Below, one piece after another: positions 49,419 to 59,000 of a DNA stretch of 64,000 nucleotides (its first letter is position 1; each line of letters opens with the position of its first letter). The notes beneath the pieces were generated by a model. The model had not been told where the DNA came from and ran no database searches. It saw only the letters and a list, made by a program, of their open reading frames with translations. A program made the position numbers and the translations under genes. The stretch comes from Trichomonas vaginalis G3. Taxonomy: Eukaryota > Parabasalia > Trichomonadida > Trichomonadidae. The stretch spans positions 25,559,896 to 25,623,895 of the forward strand of contig NC_067206.1 of assembly GCF_026262505.1 (NCBI RefSeq), written 5' to 3'.

Positions 49419-49934
49419 TAAAGTTTTGTTTTGTATTAATCAGAATTATTTGGTTTCAAGTAGTTTATAAACTATTGATTGAAAAAATATGGATTTCAAT
49501 TTGATTGAAACATTTATATAAGGAATTTAATACTATTTCATATAAATTCAATGATTCCCTATATTTCAAACAAAAATCTGAGAATAGTTATATGTTTTTT
49601 TCTCATTACTGTATGAGCTCAACAACATAGAAATATTCATTATTTTTCTGTGAAATTATATCAATTTTCTGGAGGAGATGTTACGGAAGCAAAAAACATT
49701 AAAAGAGGGTTTATTTAAGGGTACACTTACGCCCCTATGACACGGCCTTCAATTCAGATGTTTAAGGTTAAATTTCAATGACGCTTCACGCCAGTTGTCA
49801 GAAATTTGAATTAAAGTCAGGTGGGCGTAAGTGCAGCCTTAAGTGATACTTAACAAAAAAAGTTTGTAATGAGAAAAAAATAACTAAAATAATACGATTT
49901 TTTAAAAAATTAAAATATATTTTTTGTGTTTTGT
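49419..49934. other. Spacer with imperfect long hairpin
   Basis: A+T-rich spacer. At about 49,727-49,853 two arms (aagggtacacttacgcccct... and ...gggcgtaagtgcagcctta) are imperfect inverted copies over about 45 bases, giving a hairpin of roughly 130 bases. Nothing coding is seen. Confidence 0.45.
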
Positions 49935-50360
49935 AAAGGTAGTCTCACGAGAAAACTGACGGTAAAAATTCGATGAAACCAGGTGCATTGTATAGTACAT
50001 ATATGTGGTAAATAAATGTCGATTAGCTTTGTAAAAAATATCCCACAGTTTTTGAGATCTTGAAAACGGCCATTCAAAAAGTCGAAAATTTTCGCGAGAT
50101 GTTAATGGGCAAGACAGTTTTTCGACAAATAAATCGTAAACATGGGAATTAAAATAAGGCGTTATATTACATATATGGTAAAGAATATGGATGTGAAGAG
50201 CGTTAGTAGAATGGAAAGACTTTGAAATTTTAAAAAATTTATCTGGACTAAAAAATTATTTGATTATAAAAAACATATTATATATCAATTGCTATATAGA
50301 ACTATCATAACAGATTTTGGAAAAGCCGCAAATCCCCAAGTTGCAGAATTGCGTGTGGGC

Positions 50361-50611
50361 AATTTTAACGACATTTTTTAACGCGATACGAGCGTAAGTC
50401 CATAGAATGTGTTTTGAGGGAAACTATAAAAATCCAAAATAGAGGTAAGTGCGCCATTATTACCTGCGAAGTTACATGGAATAAATCGAAGAGTAAGTAC
50501 AAGATGATCTTGCATCTTTCCAAGTAAATGAAATTTATTAAAATTAAGATGATAATATTCATTTATAGTATGTGTATGATGTTTTTTCAAAATTTCTTCA
50601 AATAAAATGCA
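50361..50611 (+). repeat. 251-bp inverted repeat, left arm
   Basis: This arm is matched in inverted orientation, with essentially no differences, at 51,093-51,343. Frames of 65-70 residues in it are spurious and appear in both arms. Confidence 0.85.
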
Positions 50612-50975
50612 GAGAGAGGGTCAAAGTTGCTATTTGTCACTTTTCCACAAGAATATAATGGGGACAAAGTTATCATATAGTTGATCTCATTCACTGAGGT
50701 GAGAGATGCGTGTAGTGTAATATGTAATGGGATAAACAGTGGGATTGCTGCTCTAAGTCCTAGGTTCGAGACACATTGGCTTCATTTTTCTCTTTTTTAT
50801 TGACGTAAACTATTCAATTTTTGTGTTCTCCATTCAAATTTCAGAATTTTTTTTGCAGATTTCACGCTACATTCGAAGTTACCTTTTGTAACAACCACCA
50901 CTGCCTACGAAAGACGAAAGTGTGTCACGATTTCACCCGGAAATCCGACGGTTGTTTAAGAGTAAGCACTTTTGG
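50611..50975 (+). repeat. 365-bp direct repeat, copy 1 (contains tRNA-like box)
   Basis: This copy is repeated at 51,378-51,742 with only a few substitutions. It contains a tRNA-like stretch at about 50,708-50,780, with a D-arm-like GTGTAGTGTAAT and a B-box-like AGGTTCGAGAC, followed by a T-rich run. This suggests a SINE-like origin. Confidence 0.7.
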
Positions 50976-51092
50976 TCGTATATTAATTTAACTAATATGA
51001 ATTTGGATTGTGCTTTCCTTATTGATGTAATGATATTTTCACTAATAAAAAATGAAATATACACAAGAAAAAAATTATTCAAAAATTATCAT

Positions 51093-51343
51093 TGCATTTT
51101 ATTTGAAGAAATTTTGAAAAAACATCATACACATACTATAAATGAATATTATCATCTTAATTTTAATAAATTTCATTTACTTGGAAAGATGCAAGATCAT
51201 CTTGTACTTACTCTTCGATTTATTCCATGTAACTTCGCAGGTAATAATGGCGCACTTACCTCTATTTTGGATTTTTATAGTTTCCCTCAAAACACATTCT
51301 ATGGACTTACGCTCGTATCGCGTTAAAAAATGTCGTTAAAATT
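51093..51343 (-). repeat. 251-bp inverted repeat, right arm
   Basis: Complement of 50,361-50,611, separated by 481 bases. A transcript across both arms would form a long hairpin. Confidence 0.85.
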
Positions 51344-51377
51344 GAACCGCGCCTGCAGAATTCATTACATACTAATT

Positions 51378-51742
51378 AGAGAGAGGGTCAAAGTTGCTAT
51401 TTGTCACTTTTCCACAAGAATATAATGGGGAAAAAGTTATCATATAGTTGATCTCATTCACTGAGGTGAGAGATGCATGTAGTGTAATATGTAATGGGAT
51501 AAACAGTGGGATTGCTGCTCTAAGTCCTAGGTTCGAGACACATTGGCTTCATTTTTTTCTTTTTTATTGACGTAAACTATTCAATTTTTGTGTTCTCCAT
51601 TCAAATTTCAGAATTTTTTTTGCAGATTTCACGCTACATTCGAAGTTACCTTTTGTAACAACCACCACTGCCTACGAAAGACGAAAGTGTGTCACGATTT
51701 CACCCGGAAATCCGACGGTTGTTTAAGAGTAAGCACTTTTGG
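51378..51742 (+). repeat. 365-bp direct repeat, copy 2
   Basis: Second copy of the repeat at 50,611-50,975, including its tRNA-like stretch (about 51,475-51,548). The near-identity indicates a recent duplication. Confidence 0.7.
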
Positions 51743-51780
51743 CACCTACTCATACTAATTATTCAGCTTTTTATCAGAAA

Positions 51781-51857
51781 GGAAGGTAGTGTAGTGGTTG
51801 GTAACACTATGCTCTTTTTGAATCTAAAAGGCAACTGTTCAAATCATAACATCTTTG
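51781..51857 (+). other. tRNA-like sequence, SINE or tRNA pseudogene candidate
   Basis: The stretch has a D-arm able to pair (AGTG...CACT around TAGTGGTTGGTAA), an anticodon-arm-like stem (TGCT...GGCA), a B-box-like GTTCAAATC and a T-run 20 bases later. The acceptor ends pair poorly and the anticodon arm is too long for a working tRNA. It is best read as a tRNA-derived SINE or a tRNA relic. Confidence 0.4.
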
Positions 51858-51906
51858 TTTTTTTTTCTTATTCTGCCATTATTGTTTTTCCTTGTTATGA
51901 TTCAAA

Positions 51907-52303
51907 TTAAAAATATTTTAGTAAAGGTATTTTGGACATCATTTTTTCACATTGTCTCAATGCAAATGTTTGAAAATTTTGTAGGCAATATGACAACTCT
52001 TTCAACATTTGTTCTCTTTTATTAACTCAAACAGATTTAGGATCTAATTTCATGCCTTCGAAGACATTTAAACCATCTTCAACATAATTTATGACAAATT
52101 GATAACAATTACTCATGAATGTCGTAGATTTAATATCCTGTCACTCAGCAACAAATTCGGGTTCAATAACAAAGCTCAGTAAAAACTTTACAGAAATTCT
52201 CCAATTTATTTTAGTGTCTTTTTGCGTCATTACGGCTGCATTTTCTTCTGCATCTGAACGCTGTGTTTGGAAGAAGACGAAATACAGAAACTTTCAAAAC
52301 ACA
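51907..52303 (-). pseudogene. Decayed unidentified gene with two in-frame stops
   Basis: The minus strand reads in one frame from about 52,303 to a TAA at 51,907, broken by two TGA codons. The sequence is clearly protein-like (TQRSDAEENAAVMTQKDTK...; STTFMSNCYQFVINYVEDGL; KREQMLKELSYCLQNFQTF). No start is visible and no family is recognised. It lies inside the 6.0-kb element and could be a cargo fragment or a remnant of its own gene. Confidence 0.4.
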
Positions 52304-53030
52304 ATAATCAGATTTCTTTCTTGTCTTTCATGTTAAAATGCTTCATCTCGCTAGGTATACGTCATTTATTGGATGGATTGTTAGCTTTGTGTCCAAATAG
52401 CAAAAAAAAGTATAATTTAAATTTCGCATTTTGCCATAAGTATACGCTTTAATTTATATCAAAACAGATTTAGATAGCTTAAAACAATATAGTTTACTCA
52501 TAAATACATCTTGATAATTCACTTCTTCAATTTTCATAATTATATCCTGACCTATATCCTCTTATAAACCATATTTCTACTGAGATCTTCTTTAAAGCAT
52601 CTTTTTATCCCTATCTACGCCTCGAAACCCTATTTTTCCGGCGGAATATGAATCTTCGGGTCTCGCTGATTCGATTTCTGCAGTCAGATCGTAAAAATAC
52701 CACTACATAGCCTGATAATCTCAATTTAAGTTCCTTAATTTTTTTTGAAAAAAAAATTAAAACTCCCTTATCAACATCATGCTCATTTTTACGAATTTCA
52801 TTTTTCCTTTAAGTTTAAAATATACGCTTTTTTAGCATGTTTATAATACATTTTCAATTTACATTTACATTTTTATTTTGAATTGTTTATTTATATTTCC
52901 GTTTGAACAATAATATTTATTGAAAATTGTGAGAGAAACGGATATAATAAAAACACCATACAACAAAATTCACTTTTTTTCATACTTACGCGGATCACTC
53001 CTTTTCGGCCCAATATGCCGGAAATGATAA
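52304..53030. other. A+T-rich stretch
   Basis: I see no supported gene here. The only contrast is two short GC-richer pieces with CGG/CCG clusters near 52,630-52,690 and 52,985-53,030. Confidence 0.4.
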
Positions 53031-53346
53031 AACTCTCAGATCTAGTTGCTAAGATCAAACTCTCGACTCTCAAATCTATTTCCTCAGATCTTGTTGCTAA
53101 GATCTACTTCCTCAGATCTTGTTGCTAAGATCTACTTCTCAGATCTCAAATCTACTCTCGATCTCAAATCTACTTCCTCAGATCTTGTTGCTAAGATCTA
53201 AACTCTCGACTCTCAAATCTACTTCCTCAGATCTTGTTGCTAAGATCTAAACTCTCGACTCTCAAATCTATTTCCTCAGATCTTGTTGCTAAGATCTAAA
53301 CTCTCGACTCTCAAATCTACTTCCTCAGATCTTGTTGCTAAGATCG
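53030..53346. repeat. 48-bp minisatellite rich in AGATCT/GATC
   Basis: About six full or partial copies of a 48-bp unit (cctcagatcttgttgctaag...actctcgactctcaaatcta), with some shortened units. Each full unit carries two GATC sites. The copies are highly similar, so the array is young. Confidence 0.85.
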
Positions 53347-54060
53347 ATCTATTATACTCAATTTTACTTAAGCAATATAGATCACCTTTATTATGATTCT
53401 CTTTATCTGTACTTGTTTAAAATTAAATTACATCATAAAGATCTAATTACAAATTATTTAGAATTTTGAAATAAAACCAGTATTTTATCAAATGCTTTGA
53501 GATTAATGCATTCAAACTTAAAAAAAAAGATATATTCAGATCAATTTCAATATTATTGATTTTTTAATGTAAAAACTATGTCTACATAGATCTCAAACAA
53601 TTTTATTAGATACTCTTTTTCCCAATTTTTTTCAAAATCTCTTTTTACATATCAAAAATTGTATTTTTCAATTTCATTTTTATTTTTTCCATATTTTTTT
53701 TGGAATTTGGATATGCGTCCAAAGTAGTTATGTCATTAGAAAAATATTAGATATCTGAAGAGAAAATGATAACTTAGAGAGTTTTAAAGATTTTATTTTC
53801 GAATACAAATATAGACCTCAGAGGAATACATTCTAAATAAATTTGTATCTGAGGGTGAATAAATAAGAACAAAATTTAAAGGGTTAGCATAAATAATGTA
53901 GAAATTAAGATTGGAATTTAAATTTAATACAAAATTAAAGGGAATGAATTTGCGATTAGTAGGGTATGGCAAATGGATTGGGAAACATTGGTTACACATG
54001 AAAATTATCAGATGTAAGAATTTGGTGCAGATATTTTAAAAATGAGATCTGAGTGCTTAA
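53347..54060. other. A+T-rich stretch
   Basis: I see no supported gene, RNA or repeat. Confidence 0.4.
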
Positions 54061-54321
54061 ACAATATCTCAAAATTCAAATTTTCCAAATGAAAATTTGG
54101 AAAATTCCCAAAATGCAGAATCAACTGATGATTTTCAATCATTAATAACGCCAATACAAGAAGATCATTTTCCTTCTGCCAACGAACTAAAACAATGGTT
54201 TGATATTGCCCATGATGTTTTAATTAGTCCGCCACCTGAGAATCAACATCCAGAAATTGATGAAGAAGAGACACAAAAAGCAATTTATCTATTACAAAAC
54301 TTAGACTTTCCTAAGAAATAA
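54061..54321 (+). pseudogene. Start-less small frame
   Basis: An open frame from 54,061 to TAA at 54,321 lacks an ATG. It encodes an acidic, protein-like sequence (NSQNAESTDDFQSLITPIQE; FPSANELKQWFDIAHDVLIS; EEETQKAIYLLQNLDFPKK). It may be the last exon or the 3' remnant of a gene. An ATG at 54,089 exists only in another frame. No family recognised. Confidence 0.3.
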
Positions 54322-55968
54322 AATTATTTAATTTATTCTTGTTTGTTTTTTAATTAAACATGTATATTTATTAACATTTCCTTTTTTAATACCTTTCCAA
54401 CTTCTATTAGTAACAAATACATAACTAATTTGAAGATTTAGCGTTATGAAGAAGTATCCAAGTAATAACGTCAATAATGCATTTGCGATAGGATATAATT
54501 GCACCAAAGGTTAAAACTTGTATAAAGAATGAAAAATGAAATTTAATACAATTTTTTTTCGAAAAAAATCCATGCTTGGCTAGATTTTCATAGTTATTGA
54601 ATATGCATTACTGACATCTTGTAAAAGATGCCGATCAAGGCTTTCAAGATTGCTAAATTTCTCGATTAAAATTTACATTTTTTTTTTATTTGTGTTTAAT
54701 TACATTTTACAGTTTGCAGACTTACATAAAATCCGCAACATAGTGGTTATTTAATATTTGCCCCACAGTATTGTAGTTTGAAATTTACGATAAGATTATA
54801 ATTGATAAAGTAAGGTTTTGTCATTAATGCATCTTATAAACTTTCATTGATAAATATGGATAGATAAGTTCTGTGTTCAAAAGTAAGCATTTTTTAAAAC
54901 GCGCAATTATATCAAGAACGACTATCATAAATTCATGAGTATCGATGATTTTCGTTTAGGATGGACTTAATCGGCTTGATTGATATACATATTTTAAAAT
55001 GGCATAGCTTTGTGCATGTTATGTCAAGCATTGTGCCAAACCAATTTAAAATGAAACAAATTATTTTAAAGAAACTATATATGAACTATTCGAACACTTT
55101 ATATTAATGTAGGGAGCTATAAATTTAAATATTCTAAAAATTTATTTATTTGTTAAGAGTTCGGAACAAATTTATTATTGAATATATAGGAAATCAAATA
55201 ATTATGCATAATCGCATAAAAAAATGCTGAAACAATGAAAAGAAAAAAATAGTTGCCCAATAGAAAAAGTCGAACCCATACCCCTACCCATTGAGTTATC
55301 CTCACTTTCAAGTTTCGATCGAAAAAAAGGTATTTAACCGCGTAACTCGCACCTTTTAGTCGTATTTCGAAGTTCTATATAGTATTAAAGATTAAGTTAC
55401 ATTATGTACAAAATAACTTTTTATTGTTATTTGATTTTGATAGCATTATTAGCTGAATATGAAAAATCTCGTAGAAATAATCATTTCATTCAGACATAAG
55501 TATTGGATTGTTTCCCAACAAGCATAATAACACACGTTTCACGTTATAATTTATTTCATTTCTGTACAAAATTTAGATAACGATATCAAATAAAAAAAAC
55601 TGTGGCATTTTTTTACTTTAAACTATCATGAAGTGTAACCAAATTGGGTGAGTATTCTTGCTATCAGTATGACATGAAAAAGTGAACGACAAAAATTGAA
55701 GATATTGTAGTTAACTCGGATTTTTTTAATTGCAAACACATCTATAATTTGTTTAAATATCATTTATTATATCAAAATCGAAAAATTCGTTTTTGGAAAT
55801 CTTTGAATTTATGAGAAGTTCTACAAAGACACTTAAAAGATTGCAATAAAAAGGCTCTTTAATCTTCTTCATCCTTGCTCAGAAACTTCTACTGGTTACC
55901 TTACGGGTAACCTGCAAAGCTGCTTCCAAGGCATCGGGAAAATAACGTATTTTCGTGAGACTACCTTT
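54322..55968. other. A+T-rich stretch to the end of the 6.0-kb element
   Basis: No coding sequence is supported. It includes a tRNA-like stretch on the minus strand near 55,261-55,322 and a small hairpin (ggttacc ttac gggtaacc) near 55,894-55,912. Confidence 0.4.
55261..55322 (-). other. tRNA-like sequence, minus strand
   Basis: Read on the minus strand, it has an A-box-like ATAACTCAATGGGTAG and a B-box-like GGGTTCGAC close behind. The interval between them is too short for an anticodon arm, so it is a tRNA relic or SINE head, not a working tRNA. Confidence 0.4.
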
Positions 55969-56026
55969 TGTTTTGTATAAAAAATAAATAAAAAGTCCGT
56001 ACAAAAATTAAATAAATAAAATTATA

Positions 56027-59000
56027 TTACCACCATGGGAACCAACCTCTCCACATCTGGCACAAATTCTTCATGTCTGTTGCTTCATGGATCAATCTGT
56101 CGACCTGTTCTTTGACGTCAAGTTTCTCTCCTTCGAAATCAGTTCCGTCCAATTTAGAATGAATTCTGTCTGTTACAAACTGTGCAGAGTTAGTTTCAGA
56201 AACATTCTCAGACCACTGAGCGAGAGGATCGTAGATGAAAACTTCAAGGATTCCGTTGATCTGTTCACCGTTGTTTCTGATCAACTCCATGACGTTTTCG
56301 CAGCAAGATCTGAATGTTCCTTCGATTCTTGAAACTTCCAATGCGTTTGTAAGAATTCTTGTGAGTCTGAAAGGAACTTTTTCTGGTGCTTTCTCTCTGT
56401 GCTGAGCCACTTCGAAACAGTCACCGAAATCGATGTGAACCAATTTCGCTGTCTTGTTCTTGATCATGATGTTTGAAAGATGTCTGTCTCCCAAACCCAA
56501 GATGTAGCCAGCCATTGATGTCATGGAAAGAGATGTTGTGTATGCTGTTCTTCTTTCGATCCAATGTGTTGAATCTGATGAATTCAACAGCAAAATCGCC
56601 TTGAGATCATCGCCTTTCGTTGCAGACAAACCTTTCTTGAAAGCGAACATTTTATCTGCTCCTTCGATTTGTTCGAAGTTTGGACAAGCTTTCATTGTTG
56701 TCTGGTACTCGATTTCGACTGGAACATTGTTCTTTTCACGTCTTTGTTTGATCAATTCGTAAACAGTCGAACAGTTTGTGACCCAGCCAATGAATCCGAC
56801 CTGTCCTGTCAATGGGATGACGTTGTATGTTGTGATTCCCAAGTGTTGTTTCATAGGAATCGTTGAGTTGTTGACGAGTCTGTTGATGAAGCCGAAGAGC
56901 TGCATAACTCTCTCATCGAGTCTTGTGTCTTCGTGAGCTTTGAGGAGGAATGTGTATCTGATACCGTCCGTGCCGTAAATTGCCATTCTTCGCGGTCTTT
57001 GTTTGGACTTCATGACTGACAATTTCTGGTCGATCTTGTCAATCTTGATGATGTCTTCGCTGTACTTGAATGAGCCTGGCAAACAGATGTCGTAGTTCGT
57101 TGTCTCACTCAAATACTCTGAAGCATCCTTGAGGTTGATCTTGTCAATCTCTGCAATGACTGGCTTCAATTGGTTGAAGATGGAAATGTAAATTCCCCAT
57201 GCTTGTATCAAATGAATGTCATCGTTTGTCTTCTTGTAGTCCATGAGCATCTTCTTAGCTCTCTGAAGACTCTCGCCAAACTGTGCAACAAAGGCAATCT
57301 CGTAATACGTCTTTGGCTCTTTCTCAGTGATTTCATGGGCAGGTAATAAAAGTGACAACATTTCATTTACATCTTGTTTGATCAAATAAGCTCTTGAAGC
57401 ATCATCCAAGACTCCGAACCACAATTCCCACCATGAAACTGCGATTCTGATGATCTCGTTCGTGAATGTGAGGAATTGGCCAACAGTCTCTGGATACAAG
57501 ATCTTTAGACGATCATAGATTTGTGAGGCAATCTTTTGTCTGACGGTTGTGTCACTTTTAAGTGGTACAGACAAAGAATAAAGAGTTGTGTGAGGGAATG
57601 ATGTTCCTGTTGCCAAGAGGATGTCTGTAATGATCTGTCTCAAGTTCTCATCATCAGAAGATGCTCTTGCAATGATCTGTGGCATAACATCCAGCCAGAC
57701 ATAGATAGGAATTGTTGGAACACGAGATTTGAATAAACTGTACATTTCTGGGGAACCGTTTCTAAACAAAATTGAGAGAGCTCTCAAAGTGAATGATAAG
57801 TGGTCATTTGCGATGTACAGACCAGCGATGGATGAAGTGATTGAATCCATGATGTAGGACTTATTCTTTGTCTTCTCGAACATCTCGAGATTTATGACTG
57901 ACCACTGTGTCAATGCTTCGACTGAATTATCCAACATTTCTGCTGCTTTTCTGAAGTATTCAACGGATTCTTTGATTTTTCCATCGAGTTTGAGCCATTC
58001 ACCGACTTTCAACATTGAATTTCCTTGGATTTGTATGGACAATTTCTTATCATTTGCGATCTCTTTCATCTTTGCAATTGCGTTTGCTTTGTCACCAGAC
58101 AATCTCAAGTATTTCGCGTAGTACATCTTGAGATCTTCATCATCTTTGTTGTTCTGCATGAAGTGATTCAAAGTTGTCAAAATTATGTCAGTTGCTTTTG
58201 ATTTGACAGCGACATCAAAGAATCTTATCCACATTGGTTTGATGTCCTTGAATGACTTCACTAAGTTCTGGACTTGTAAGTTCCTGAACAACACGTGATA
58301 ATCATTTGGCAAAAGATCGAATCTCTGCTCCCATCTATTTGTAATTCTCTCAATTGTTTGTTGAGAAATTTGTTTCTCGAGAGTAGAAGCTGTTTGTGAA
58401 ATATCTGATGCTTTGATGTAATCAATAACTTCCGCGATATGTCTGATTAAAGCTATTGATTCGTATTCAGGATATGTTCTTTCGTAGTCTTCACTGATCA
58501 TTGGGAAGATTCTATCTAATTTGTGTTCTTCGATTTTTTCGATAAGTTCTTTTGCTTTTCCGAATTCTCTTGTCATCAACAAACCGTACAAAGCATAGAT
58601 TCTTTCAAGGTGATTTGCTGATTCTTTATCGAGTTCTTTAGAGACTTTCACGAACTCTTCTGAATCAAACAAACCCCAAAGTGCTGCAGCAGTGTAGTGT
58701 TTGTATTTGGCATCGATCTTTGAGAATTCTTTGAGTTCTTGGTATTTGGAAAGCTGGTTCAAACAGTTGAGTTTTCCTAGAATTATCTTCTCATTCTTAC
58801 TGTCATCTTTCAATGTGACATTATACTGTTTGAGGGCGTCTTCCCACAAACCAAGTCTTTCTGCCAATTCTCCATTAGTTGTACTTGTTCCTCTCAACGA
58901 TGTCGATCTCAAAATACCTTGTGCAGCCAGTGGAAGACCGAGTTCCTGGTTGATGGAAATCAAGTCATCGGAGACAGCATCGTAACCATCATCGTAAAGA

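Larger units (their letters stand above)
49935..55968. mobile_element. 6.0-kb TIR element with 8-bp target duplication
   Basis: The ends AAAGGTAGTCTCACGA (49,935-49,950) and its exact complement (55,953-55,968) are flanked by the perfect 8-bp direct repeat TGTTTTGT (49,927-49,934 and 55,969-55,976). This combination is typical of hAT, Mutator-like or P-type DNA transposons. No transposase is recognised. The inside holds a 251-bp inverted repeat, 365-bp direct repeats, tRNA-like sequences, a decayed gene, a GATC-rich minisatellite and a small start-less frame, so it has gathered or carried much other sequence. Its right end lies 58 bases from the stop of the TOR gene. The termini resemble those of the 3.4-kb element. 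Confidence 0.6.

Noticed and set aside
50365-51339. Small frames of 65-134 residues
   Set aside because: They lie in the 251-bp inverted-repeat arms, occur in both orientations and have no promoter or family resemblance.
51781-51857. Functional tRNA gene
   Set aside because: The acceptor stem pairs poorly and the anticodon arm is too long; treated as a relic.
53030-53346. CRISPR-like array
   Set aside because: Units are contiguous and spacer-less with variable truncation, and the genome is eukaryotic; it is a minisatellite.
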